Below, piece by piece: positions 1 to 8,000 of a stretch of 24,699 nucleotides of DNA. Positions within the stretch are counted from its first letter, which is position 1, and each line of letters begins with the position of its first letter. Made by a program: the position numbers and the translations under genes. Below the pieces are notes generated by a model, which worked only from the letters and a program-made list of their open reading frames with translations, made no database searches and was not told the origin of the DNA. Origin of the DNA: an uncultured Prevotella sp. (GTDB lineage Bacteria; Bacteroidota; Bacteroidia; Bacteroidales; Bacteroidaceae); assembly GCA_900318855.1 (NCBI GenBank), contig ONMG01000234.1, positions 1-24,699 on the forward strand, in the 5' to 3' direction.

Positions 1-40
1 CTATGAACAGCGCCATGACTGCGGAAAAGATGTTCATCAT
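1..40 (-). CDS. 5' end of an unidentified leftward gene (partial)
   Basis: Only the first 13 codons are present. They read MMNIFSAVMALFI, a hydrophobic start that would suit a signal peptide or membrane protein. The start is chosen because two consecutive ATG codons (at 40 and 37) lie about 20 bases downstream of a consensus Bacteroidetes promoter on the same strand (64-95). No function can be given from so little sequence. An alternative is that the true start is the internal ATG at 16 or lies elsewhere. Confidence 0.4.
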   Translation of the reverse strand, partial: MMNIFSAVMALFI

Positions 41-63
41 ATACTTTGATCATTTATTGGGTA

Positions 64-95
64 CAAAGGTAATGCAAACGAGGGGAAAGACCAAA
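64..95 (-). promoter_or_regulatory. Bacteroidetes-type promoter for the leftward gene
   Basis: Read on the minus strand, TTTG (92-95), a 20-base spacer and TACCTTTG (64-71) match the -33/-7 consensus TTTG-N19-21-TAnnTTTG exactly. Transcription would start near position 60 and give a leader of about 20 bases before the ATG at 40. The -33 half lies inside the first unit of the 89-bp repeat array. Confidence 0.6.
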
Positions 96-275
96 GAAAA
101 GCTTGCTTTTGTTTGGACTCTCCCGAGTGCAGCCAGCCTTCTTGCGAAGCAAAAAGGTGAACAAAAACGAGGGAAAAGGCCAAAGAAAAGCTTGCTTTTG
201 TTTGGACTCTCCCGAGTGCAGCTAACCTTCTTGCGAAGCAAAAAGGTGAATAAAAACGAGGGGAAAGGCCAAATT
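77..275. repeat. 89-bp tandem repeat array, about 2.2 copies
   Basis: Units begin at 77, 166 and 255 with AACGAGGG and are spaced exactly 89 bases apart. The first two are nearly identical and the third breaks off after about 20 bases. Each full unit carries two small hairpins: AAAAGC-TT-GCTTTT, and CTTC-TTGC-GAAG near its end. The bases before each later unit (AAAAAGGTGAA) resemble the real -7 region of the leftward promoter (ACAAAGGTAAT), so the units look like degenerate copies of a promoter segment. Open frames across this stretch are only reflections of the repeat. No gene is seen between 41 and 474. Confidence 0.75.
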
Positions 276-337
276 CCATTTGGCAGCATATCACTCTTCC
301 TGATAATCTGAGCGGATGTGATGTGAACAGCAAGGAC

Positions 338-447
338 AGCCCCGGGGGGCTGAAGCATGGGTAGCCCCGGTCAAGCGACGATAGGAGCGCAGACCGGGGG
401 TATGAGAGTCCGCCCCTGTCTACTGCAGAGGTGACCCGAGGGGTCAC
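338..447. repeat. Cluster of three GC-rich hairpins (REP-like)
   Basis: Three inverted repeats follow each other: AGCCCC/GGGGCT (338-343 with 346-351), CCCCGGTC/GACCGGGG (365-372 with 392-399), and GTGACCC/GGGTCAC around a 3-base loop (431-437 with 441-447). All arms are perfect. Such compact palindrome clusters resemble repetitive extragenic palindromes. The cluster lies just upstream of the HU-like gene and could also act on its transcript. Dispersal elsewhere in the genome is inferred, not seen. Confidence 0.5.
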
Positions 448-474
448 ACGAGCATTTTATGCGCATCGATACAG

Positions 475-933
475 ATGAAGCAAACACGGATAATTGCAAC
501 TGAACTAAGTCATTATGCAAAAGAGGAGCTGGCAGCAGGTCACCGTTTCTATCTGCCCGAAATCGGCTACTTGTCGCTGTCTGTCAGCAACACGCCCCCG
601 ACGGAAGATTCTGACGACAAGCAGACAGGCAGCAACATCTATCTGCGCAATATCGACTTCCGCCCTGAGGCGAGGTTTCTGAATGAGGTCAAACGCAAAG
701 TACGTTTTGAGAAATCGAAAAACAGTACGCTTTCCAAACGGTACACCGAGGACGAATTGTGGCAGAAGATGGAAGCGTATATCAACGAGAACGGGTATCC
801 GACCCAAGTCGTTATGCGCTCCCACTTCGATCTGAGCAAATACATGGCGGCGCAGTGGCTCACCCGTTTCAACACCGAGGGCAAACTCGTGAAGAAAGGC
901 ACACAGCTCCCACCGCTGTATTTCTTCCCATAG
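475..933 (+). CDS. HU-like DNA-binding protein with C-terminal winged-helix-like region
   Basis: A 152-residue cytoplasmic protein without signal peptide or membrane segment. The N-terminal part (about 1-90) looks like the HU/IHF-like fold of the Bacteroidales HU-domain family: an initial helix, the YLPEIGYLSLSV strand region, and then the basic stretch EVKRKVRFEKSK. The rest (about 92-150) begins LWQKMEAYINENG and reads like a small helical DNA-binding domain ending in a wing (GKLVKKGTQLPPLYFFP). A role in nucleoid structure or local gene control is inferred from the fold only. The gene stands alone and converges with the restriction-modification operon across a shared hairpin. The family assignment rests on pattern recognition and is moderate; the coding call is stronger. 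Confidence 0.65.
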   Translation: MKQTRIIATELSHYAKEELAAGHRFYLPEIGYLSLSVSNTPPTEDSDDKQTGSNIYLRNIDFRPEARFLNEVKRKVRFEKSKNSTLSKRYTEDELWQKMEAYINENGYPTQVVMRSHFDLSKYMAAQWLTRFNTEGKLVKKGTQLPPLYFFP

Positions 934-956
934 ATAGAGGCTCTGATGGCTTTCTC

Positions 957-987
957 GAAGGAAAAGAGCATAGTCCTCTTTTCCTTC
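957..987. terminator. Bidirectional hairpin terminator between convergent genes
   Basis: A perfect 12-bp inverted repeat, GAAGGAAAAGAG (957-968) and CTCTTTTCCTTC (976-987), closes a 7-base loop. It lies between the stop of the HU-like gene and the stop of the methyltransferase gene, where a terminator serving both strands is expected. No long T-run follows on either side. Confidence 0.6.
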
Positions 988-1014
988 AAAAAGCTTTGAA
1001 TACTAATACCAATA

Positions 1015-2616
1015 TTATATATAGCCGAAATCCAGCGTAAGCTCTAGCACTTTTTTCCTGGGCTTGCTGACGTTATGCGTCTTTTGTTGAACATCAATAA
1101 TATGTAAGACGATATCGTTTATCCCACTCAAATTTCTTTCATAATAATATGCTAAGAGGGTCTCACTATCTTGATTAGATATTTCTTTCAAGACCGGGAA
1201 CCGTATTTTGTTCAAATACTGACTCTGCCATCTCGCATATCCTCCATTCATATGATTAGTAATGTCCTCAAGTTGCTTTTTTACAGGAGTCGACATTAAC
1301 AGCGCAGCCATGACCCTCATTTCTCTGACAGTACCGCCTGTAATATAATAGATATTATGCTGTGGATAATATTTTCCCTCGTCAACAAAAATAAAGGAAT
1401 TGCCAGAGATGTCGGGCAATAAGACTTTAGGCTTTCTCAACAGGTTCCTATCAATGCTGTCAATTGTAGCATACCAGCGCTTTGGATTCAACCGTGCCTT
1501 ATGCCTTTTAGACAACCGGTCATAATGCAGTTGCAAGTACTTCGACGCCTTTGGATAAAGTGACAAATCAACCAGACGTCCTTCGTCGTCATAAGGGGTT
1601 AACAGATATCTGCTGTCCCAACAAAGACGGTTTCCTCTAAGATTTTGGGCGTTGATACAAGGCAGCAAAAGTTCTTCTTCTATATTTCCTTTGAATGTCT
1701 TTGACACAAAAACAGAATCACAACCTGTTGCAACCCCTATGCCAACTCGAAAGCCTTGCTCTTGAATTGTTAGGAAATTGGAATATTCCTGCTTCACGAA
1801 CATAGCTGACCAATCACCATTGTCCGGCATTTGTAAACTCACAGGAGTCTTATTTCCTACTTCGCTTTGTGTCTCTATTTCATAGAGTTCAACCTCATGT
1901 TTCGGTTGCAGATTGCTTATTAACGTAATTGACGGATATGCAAGAACATCTTCTTGAAAGGCTTTTATATTCTCCATATCAAAAATCTTCTCCAACCGAT
2001 AAGAAGAAGCAATCATATTACGCAATTTTATCCCATACGTATTCTTCATCCACCTGTTGGAACAGATAAAGCAATGCCGTCCTCCAGACTTGAGCATCAA
2101 CAGCGTTTTCTCAAAGAACAGCACATATATATCTGCCCGATAATAAAAGCAATGGAATGTTGATTTATACCGTTCTAAAGCATCCTTTGGAATCGCCTCA
2201 TATCTTATATATGGAGGATTTCCTACAATTATATCTACACAAGGATGATGTGACAATAGAAAATCTTCCACGAAGAAATGGCTGAAAGAATCGATGGGAA
2301 GAGAATATCTTGATGAAACACGGTCTATGCAGACATTCATCTTCGTCTCATCGATGTCACTGGCAAAGACATTCTCTTTAAAAGCAGTCTTAAAATCAAA
2401 GCCATACGTCACAGAGGAAAGATAAAGTCTGGAGACTATTTCCAAGACAAATTCTCCCTCGCCACATGCGGGTTCGAATATGGTAACGCAAGAGAGGTCG
2501 CGGTCAGCAGTGTAGCCCACCTCGTCAAGTATGAAAGAGACGACATAAGGTAATGTATATACATCACCCTGCTGCCCACCTTTTGCTCGTGTACCATATA
2601 TTTTATTTGAATTCAT
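1015..2616 (-). CDS. Type II adenine-specific DNA methyltransferase (PaeR7I/XhoI-type)
   Basis: A 533-residue N6-adenine methyltransferase of the TaqI/Eco57I-like gamma group. The S-adenosylmethionine-binding motif I is FEPACGEGEF (residues 47-56), and the catalytic motif IV is NPPY (133-136) inside VDIIVGNPPYIRYE. The part from about 270 to 450 would be the target recognition domain. It presumably methylates the adenine of the site cut by the neighbouring endonuclease and so protects the host. The start ATG at 2616 lies inside the 3' end of the endonuclease gene with a 14-base overlap, which indicates translational coupling. The gene is visibly richer in A and T than the genes from 4.5 kb onward, a sign of transfer. 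The methyltransferase call is firm; the exact recognition sequence is inferred from the partner. Confidence 0.88.
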   Translation of the reverse strand: MNSNKIYGTRAKGGQQGDVYTLPYVVSFILDEVGYTADRDLSCVTIFEPACGEGEFVLEIVSRLYLSSVTYGFDFKTAFKENVFASDIDETKMNVCIDRVSSRYSLPIDSFSHFFVEDFLLSHHPCVDIIVGNPPYIRYEAIPKDALERYKSTFHCFYYRADIYVLFFEKTLLMLKSGGRHCFICSNRWMKNTYGIKLRNMIASSYRLEKIFDMENIKAFQEDVLAYPSITLISNLQPKHEVELYEIETQSEVGNKTPVSLQMPDNGDWSAMFVKQEYSNFLTIQEQGFRVGIGVATGCDSVFVSKTFKGNIEEELLLPCINAQNLRGNRLCWDSRYLLTPYDDEGRLVDLSLYPKASKYLQLHYDRLSKRHKARLNPKRWYATIDSIDRNLLRKPKVLLPDISGNSFIFVDEGKYYPQHNIYYITGGTVREMRVMAALLMSTPVKKQLEDITNHMNGGYARWQSQYLNKIRFPVLKEISNQDSETLLAYYYERNLSGINDIVLHIIDVQQKTHNVSKPRKKVLELTLDFGYI

Positions 2617-3271
2617 CTGCCAAGCCTAAAAGTTGTCCACGAAGAGAATTTAGAAATGAATCTAATGAGATATCATCAGACAAGTCGTGGTAATGATTTT
2701 TGTCTTTTGTAGCAATCAGCGCAACAGCATTGTATTTATGTTCTAACACTAACCGCTGACAGAGTATCTTATAGCGGTCGAGATATGATGCTCCCTTAAA
2801 TTCAGATCGCACAGGGAAATGTGGTTCGCTGACGCTTACTGGATGCGTAGAGCCTTCATCTTCTCCTACAACCATCACATACCCGAGCCAAGGTGACTGC
2901 CGGCTTGGAAATGACTTCTCACGAAACGCTGTCCAAAAGTCCTCAGCAGAACCAAGTGATTCCTCTGTTCTGTTATTTAGGTTATTTCCATAAGAGCCTA
3001 CCTGTGATTTCAGCTCAATAGCACACACCAAGTTACCCTTATTAGAGACTATCAAAAAATCCCAGTCTTTGGTTGCTCTGTAATAGCCCGGAACTTGATT
3101 GTTCTTCAAAAATATACACTCTTTGGGCACGCCTGCATCTGTAGCTACCTTGGTCAACAAGGTAAGAAACTTATCAAGTTGGTTACCTGCTAACACATTG
3201 CCTTGTTCAGCTTTTGTAATCCAAAAACTTTGGATAGCCTCATCTATAAGTTTGTGATAACCCTTACTCAT
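2603..3271 (-). CDS. Type II restriction endonuclease, PaeR7I/XhoI family
   Basis: A 222-residue protein when read from the ATG at 3271. It carries the PD-(D/E)XK layout: Asp71 in KDWDFLIV, then Glu86 and Lys88 in AIELKSQ. The following NNLNNRTEESLGSAEDFWTA is the stretch by which I recognise the PaeR7I/XhoI family. Members cut CTCGAG, so that is the likely target. An upstream in-frame TTG at 3301 was not used as start because the -7 box (3299-3306) overlaps it, so the transcript would begin downstream of it. The gene precedes its methyltransferase in the same operon and no controller gene is visible. Composition is AT-rich like that of its partner. Confidence 0.82.
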   Translation of the reverse strand: MSKGYHKLIDEAIQSFWITKAEQGNVLAGNQLDKFLTLLTKVATDAGVPKECIFLKNNQVPGYYRATKDWDFLIVSNKGNLVCAIELKSQVGSYGNNLNNRTEESLGSAEDFWTAFREKSFPSRQSPWLGYVMVVGEDEGSTHPVSVSEPHFPVRSEFKGASYLDRYKILCQRLVLEHKYNAVALIATKDKNHYHDLSDDISLDSFLNSLRGQLLGLADEFK

Positions 3272-3298
3272 AATTCGCCTTAAGATACATTCCAAATA

Positions 3299-3328
3299 CA
3301 AATTTAGTAAAAGTTTCTAAGAAACAAG
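3299..3328 (-). promoter_or_regulatory. Probable promoter of the restriction-modification operon
   Basis: On the minus strand TAAATTTG (3299-3306) fits the TAnnTTTG -7 box. An imperfect -33 element, CTTG (3325-3328), lies 18 bases upstream. Transcription would begin near 3295, about 24 bases before the ATG at 3271. This supports the chosen endonuclease start. Confidence 0.45.
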
Positions 3329-3369
3329 TCTTTCCCTTCATTTTTTAGCAATCTTACGCATGGACTTTA

Positions 3370-3887
3370 CTACAGCAGCACTTCGACACCTGCCATAACC
3401 GTGGCACGTGGCATGGGGAAGCCAGCATTGACCTCATAGAGCTGGGCAAGGAGGTTCTCACCATGATCAAAGACCTTCAAGGCTCGGCTGACACGCAGTG
3501 AAGCAGTGAGGTCCCAAAGCCAGAAGTTCTCTGTCGCTGTACTGTTCTCGGCAGTATGCAGCCCATCAATCCACTGCAGTCCACTATGCAGCGTGAAGCG
3601 TCCAGGCTGCCAGTCTACGCCAAGGAAGAGCTTATGCTTCGGTGCGGCAATGAGTGTGCGGCTGGTATGTAGGAAACTGTAGTTGGCATCAAAGCGCAAA
3701 TGCTGTACAGGAGCATAGAAGGCAAGAAGTTCAAAACCGGAGTTCTCCGTGCTACCCGTGTAGACATTCAGCGGGCGACCGTCATTGTCTGATAAGTATC
3801 AGCGAGTGGATGGCCGTAGAGTCCGGCATACTGCGGCAGTCCGTCGATGAGTACAAGCAGGTCGGCAGAGCCGCCTTCACCTCTTTC
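3370..3887 (-). pseudogene. TonB-dependent receptor remnant (plug fragment fused to barrel end)
   Basis: The downstream part (3370-3798) encodes the last beta-strands of an outer-membrane receptor, with the typical closing pattern GENLLAQLYEVNAGFPMPRA and a terminal hydrophobic residue. Just upstream, in another frame (3770-3887), lies a fragment of the N-terminal plug: DLLVLIDGLPQYAGLYGHP followed by LADTYQ. In an intact receptor these regions are separated by several hundred residues, so the middle of the gene is missing and the frame shifts somewhere in 3770-3798. The signal peptide and the start of the plug are also gone; a stop codon bounds the fragment at 3888-3890. The gene cannot make a receptor. 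Its former substrate is unknown. Confidence 0.75.
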
Positions 3888-3890
3888 TTA

Positions 3891-4500
3891 CACATCAGTC
3901 AGTTATAAACTGCCTTCTGTACTCCCCATCCGCTCTCCCTGACGCCAGTCTCGTCCGTCGGCTTCGGCCTCCGGCAGTAGGCCTCGCAGAGTGTTTCAGC
4001 CATGGGGTCAGCATGTTTACGGCATATGGCGTAGATATCTCCGCCAATTGGCGTACATAGCTCCGGCATATGGCGTAGATATCTCCGCCAATTGGCGTAA
4101 CATCCGGCACCCTTGGTGCACAGCGTCCCGAAGTTGCTGATTCTTAACCGATTCAGTAGAAGCCGACAAGGAGCATGTCTTTACTGTGCCGGACAATGCT
4201 ACCGGATTGGAAAACAGTTTAAGGTTAGGATGATAAAGTATGATATTCTGTCTCTTTCGAAGTCTCAAGCTAAGGGCATCAGTCGTCCTTACCCAGCAGC
4301 ACCTCTCGTCACCTGTCGGACTCGAGGAGATGGCCGGGTGCAGCACTACGCTAATTCAGGCCGGCATGAGAGCGGCGCTGTCGATGGTGGCCGGATTCGT
4401 GGTGAGCCAGCTGGCCACTGAAAATATCCTGCGCCCCGCTTTCTGGCTTAGATGGAGGGTGGATGTGAAGGGTGCTTTTGGTGAAAAATACTTGGTACTT
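3891..4500. other. Gene-poor region between receptor remnant and repair operon
   Basis: No convincing gene was found. The longest open frames (minus 4017-4346, plus 4240-4542) have no recognisable domain, and the plus one runs through the promoter and start of the methyltransferase gene. The stretch contains the 22/44-bp palindromic tandem repeats at 4019-4099 and one CTCGAG site at 4321. The left part might hold more rubble from the upstream end of the broken receptor locus, but no receptor motif was recognised there. Confidence 0.5.
4019..4099. repeat. Palindromic tandem repeat, 44-bp period made of 22-bp half units
   Basis: Two exact 35-base copies (4021-4055 and 4065-4099) are spaced 44 bases apart. 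Each is made of two related 22-base half units, one with the core GGCATATGGC and one with CGCCAATTGGCG; the latter is a perfect 12-base palindrome. A further near-palindrome, GGCGTAGATATCTCCGCC, bridges the half units. The 44-base period is not a multiple of three, which argues against a coding repeat. Confidence 0.7.
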
Positions 4501-4501
4501 G

Positions 4502-4534
4502 TTGAGGCCGGGTCAGGGGAAATGTGTAACTTTG
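4502..4534 (+). promoter_or_regulatory. Promoter of the DNA-repair operon
   Basis: TAACTTTG (4527-4534) is a good match to the -7 box. A weak -33 element, TTG (4502-4504), lies 22 bases upstream. The -7 box ends only four bases before the ATG at 4539, so the transcript should start at or very near the start codon. Confidence 0.55.
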
Positions 4535-4538
4535 CTGT

Positions 4539-5042
4539 ATGAAGATAGAATACGGCTTTTCCTCTACTCCCTTCGGCGACATCATCGTTGCCCGTACCTG
4601 GGACGGCATCTGCGACCTGCAATTCCTCAGTTATAACCGCATGGACGTCATCCATGAGTTGGGCACGCGCTGGGGCCTCTATACCGAGACCACGCAGAGC
4701 GACACCATGGCGCGCACCGTGAGCAAGGTGCTCTTTGAAGGCTATCAGCACGAGCTTCGTCTGGATGTCTGGGGCACCGACTTTCAGAAGAAGGTGTGGC
4801 ATGCCCTGCGCGACATTCCCTTCGGCACCACCGTCACCTATAGTGAGGTAGCTGAGGCTATCGGCCAGCCCAAGGCCGTGCGTTCGGTGGCCACCGCCAT
4901 CGCCCAGAACCCCGTGGCCTTGCTCATTCCCTGTCACCGCGTGGTGCACAAGGATGGCAGCATCGGCAATTATCATTGGGGTACAGCCCTGAAGCAACGA
5001 CTCCTTGACTGGGAAAAGCATGAGCTCCAACAGCGTCACTAA
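4539..5042 (+). CDS. ogt: O6-methylguanine-DNA methyltransferase
   Basis: A 167-residue suicide repair protein that moves methyl groups from O6-methylguanine in DNA onto its own cysteine. The active-site motif IPCHRVV places the acceptor cysteine at residue 132, and the lead-in PKAVRSVATA contains the conserved arginine (115) that helps flip the base. The N-terminal ribonuclease-H-like domain (about 1-80) is present, and the length fits the stand-alone Ogt type rather than the longer Ada regulator. The next gene starts inside this one (ATG at 5020, 23-base overlap), so the two are almost certainly translated together. The start is fixed by the usual MKIEYGFSSTPFG opening and by the promoter directly before it. 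Confidence 0.92.
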   Translation: MKIEYGFSSTPFGDIIVARTWDGICDLQFLSYNRMDVIHELGTRWGLYTETTQSDTMARTVSKVLFEGYQHELRLDVWGTDFQKKVWHALRDIPFGTTVTYSEVAEAIGQPKAVRSVATAIAQNPVALLIPCHRVVHKDGSIGNYHWGTALKQRLLDWEKHELQQRH

Positions 5043-8000
5043 TATCACTCCCGAGGAGATTTATGGAGCCATCGACCGGCTCCTCCACGACACCTCGCTG
5101 TCAGCTGCCGAGGTGGGGCGTCGTCTGCACGCCCTGCTCGAACTCGTGTGTGAGGCCGGCACCAAGGATAGTTGCGAACCTCTCGGCAATCTGCTGTCGA
5201 AGGTCGACTATCTCTGCAAGCGCTTCCGCCTGCGTCCTGCTGACAGTCAGGCCATCCAGCTCATGCGGCGTCACAGCAGTCGGCCAGAGAGCATGCTGCC
5301 CGAGGATGTGCCCTACGACTGCCGGGCTCTGGCTCTCTTGGCCGCTTCCGTTTTCAATGCCCCTGCTCCTCAACCCATGGAGTCGAAGCCCAGCCCTCCG
5401 CCAACTACACCCAGGCAGTGGAGTTGTCTGCGCTGCATCGTGGAGCAGGTCGACGGACGCCACTTCAGTGCCATCACCGATGACAAGGCTCCCGCCCTCA
5501 TAACTGTCGACTATGGTGCCCCGCGCTATGACCACCTCGTCACCTTACTCCAGCCCGGTATGCAGTTGAACCTCATTGACGCCCGTCAGCCTGAGGGGCG
5601 CTCTGACATTGAAGTCCAGCTGATTGTAGTGGAGCCCGACTTTCTGATTGACATCAGCAGCCTGGCCCGTTGCTTCACTGAGATGGGGCACCATCCGCTG
5701 AGCTACGTCTACAACAGTCTGCAACCCAATATTCCCAGTCAGGCCACCATCTTAGGTAACTTTGCCGGAAGTGCGCTCAAGGACATCGTCAACGCCCAGC
5801 AGGACTACCGCTGGACCGACACGCTGAAGGACAACTTCCGCAGTAGGGCCATTGACTTCTGCACCTGCAAGGATTTCGATGGTGCCACCTTCAAGGCCGA
5901 TGCCGAGCGCCAGGCCTCCAACATCCAGGGCATCGTCGACGATCTCTTCGGTGAGCAGCTGTCGGCCTACGAGCGCAGCAAGGCCATCCTGGAACCCTCG
6001 TTCATCTGTGAGCAGCTCGGCCTGCAGGGGCGAGCCGACCTCATGACCACCGACCTGACGCTTCTCGTGGAGCAGAAGTCGGGGAAGAACTTCAATATCC
6101 AGCGGGCCTTCCGCAATATCCTCGGCTACTATCAGAAGGAAGACCACTATGTGCAGCTGCTGCTCTATTTCGGTGTGCTGCGTCGTAACTTTGGCGTCGA
6201 TGCCCAGGGCATCAAGGCCATGCTCCTCTATTCCAAGTATCCCCTGAATCCCAAGCCCGGTGGACTGATACCCGTCGACTTCGATGCCTCGCTCTTCCAT
6301 GAGGCCATCGGCTTCCGCAACCGTGTCGTGGCCACCCTCTTCCAGATAGCGCGCCAGGGCTTCGGCAGCGTCATCGACGACATCCGTCCCTCCACTCTCA
6401 ATGAGGCCCACAGCAACTCCCGGCTGGTGCAGCAGTATCTGCTGCCTCGCGTTCAGCACACTGCCGACCTCTTCAGCAGCCTCTCGCCCCTGACCCGGGC
6501 CTATTTCTGCACGATGGTCACCTTCAGCTACCGCGAGCAGGTGGCCTCCAGAATTGGCTCCCACCAAGGCTTCAGCCAAAGCTTTGCCGACTTCTGGAAC
6601 CTGCCCCTCAATGAGAAAAAAGAGCAGGGCTGCATCTTCACCGACATGCAGCTCGAGAGCTGTGAACGCGACGACGGTGCCGAGGGCTACAGTAGGCTGC
6701 GCTTCAGCATCCCTCCGCAGTCCGACGACTTCCTGCCCAACTTCCGTCCGGGCGATCCCGTGTATGTGTATGCCTATGTGCAGGGCACCGTGCCCGACGT
6801 CAGGCGCAGTCTGCTCCTCAAGGCCACCCTCATCGGCTTCACCGCTACCACCCTCACCGTGCATCTGAACGACAGTCAGGGCGATGCCCGCATCTTCGAC
6901 CAGCTCTGTACGCCCCCGTCAGGCAGCACTTATGTCTTCGCCCTGGAGCATGCCGACTATGGCGGTGGAGCCGAGTTGCGCGGACTGTTCGAGATGATAT
7001 CGGCGCCCTCCGACCGGCTGAACCTGCTCTTGGGGCAGCGGGTGCCCCGGCAGGACCCCCACCGCACGCTCACGAAGACCTATAACCCCTCTTACGACCC
7101 CATAGTGCTGAAGGCCAAGCAGGCTCTCGACTACTTCCTGCTCGTAGGTCCTCCCGGTGCCGGCAAGACCTCCATGGCCCTGCGCTTCATCGTGGAGGAA
7201 GCCCTTGCCACCCCGGGCACCGGCGGTGAGCCGCCGTCACTACTGCTGATGGCCTATACCAACCGGGCCGTCGACGAGATATGCGGAATGCTGGAGGATG
7301 CCCACATCGACTATCTGCGCATCGGCAACGAGTATATGTGCGACGAGCGCTACCGTGTCCGGATGCTCTCACGCGTCATCGGCGACAAGCCCCGCCTCGA
7401 CAGCATTCGGGCCCTCATCACCGGCACTCAAGTCATCGTGGGTACCACCCTCTCCATCCAGTCACAGCAGGGCCTGCTCGGCGTGAAGCATTTTCATCTG
7501 GCCGTGGTCGACGAGGCCGGACAGATTCTGGAGCCCGGTCTGGTGGGCCTGTTGGCCAGTCATCGCAGCGGCCAGTGCGACATCGATAAGTTCATCCTCA
7601 TGGGCGACTATAAACAGCTGCCGGCCGTGGTGCAGCAGAGTGCATCGGGGGCCCGTGTCGACGACGCGCTGCTCCGCGACATCGGCATCGACGACTGCCG
7701 CCGCTCACTCTTCGAGCGGCTCATCAACTGGGAGCGTCACTGCCACCGCAGTGCCTTCGTAGGCACCCTCCACAAGCAAGGACGGATGCACCCGGAGATA
7801 GCCGCCTTCCCCTGCCACATGTTCTACCCCCAGGAGCAGATGGAGTGTGTGCCCCTGCCGCACCAGTTGCAGCAGACGCTTCCCTACACGCTGCCCTCGG
7901 CCGACTCCACCGACGACCACCTCAAGCGTCACCGCGTGATATTCATCCCCTCGGAGGCCGACACCAGCGGGAGCGAGTCCGACAAGGTGAATGCCTCGGA

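Noticed and set aside
77..275. Possible CRISPR array
   Set aside because: The units are 89 bases long and adjacent, with no unique spacers between short repeats, and there are no cas genes. The Cas4-like domain at 5-6 kb belongs to a Dna2-type fusion, not to a CRISPR locus.
3..311. Open frames on both strands across the left repeat array
   Set aside because: They encode the 89-base repeat in shifted frames, match nothing known, and overlap the promoter of the leftward gene.
3272..3301. TTG at 3301 as start of the endonuclease gene
   Set aside because: The -7 box at 3299-3306 overlaps this codon, so transcription would begin after it. The ATG at 3271 fits the family better.
1015..3301. Phage-defence island beyond a plain restriction-modification pair
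   Set aside because: Only one endonuclease and one methyltransferase were recognised. The flanking genes (HU-like protein, receptor remnant) are not known defence genes.
4240..4542. Open frame of 100 codons before the alkyltransferase gene
   Set aside because: It reads through the promoter and the start codon of the next gene in another frame, and no domain or convincing membrane topology was recognised.
5005..5019. TTG at 5005 as start of the nuclease-helicase gene
   Set aside because: An ATG follows five codons later at 5020, and nothing in the sequence favours the rarer start.
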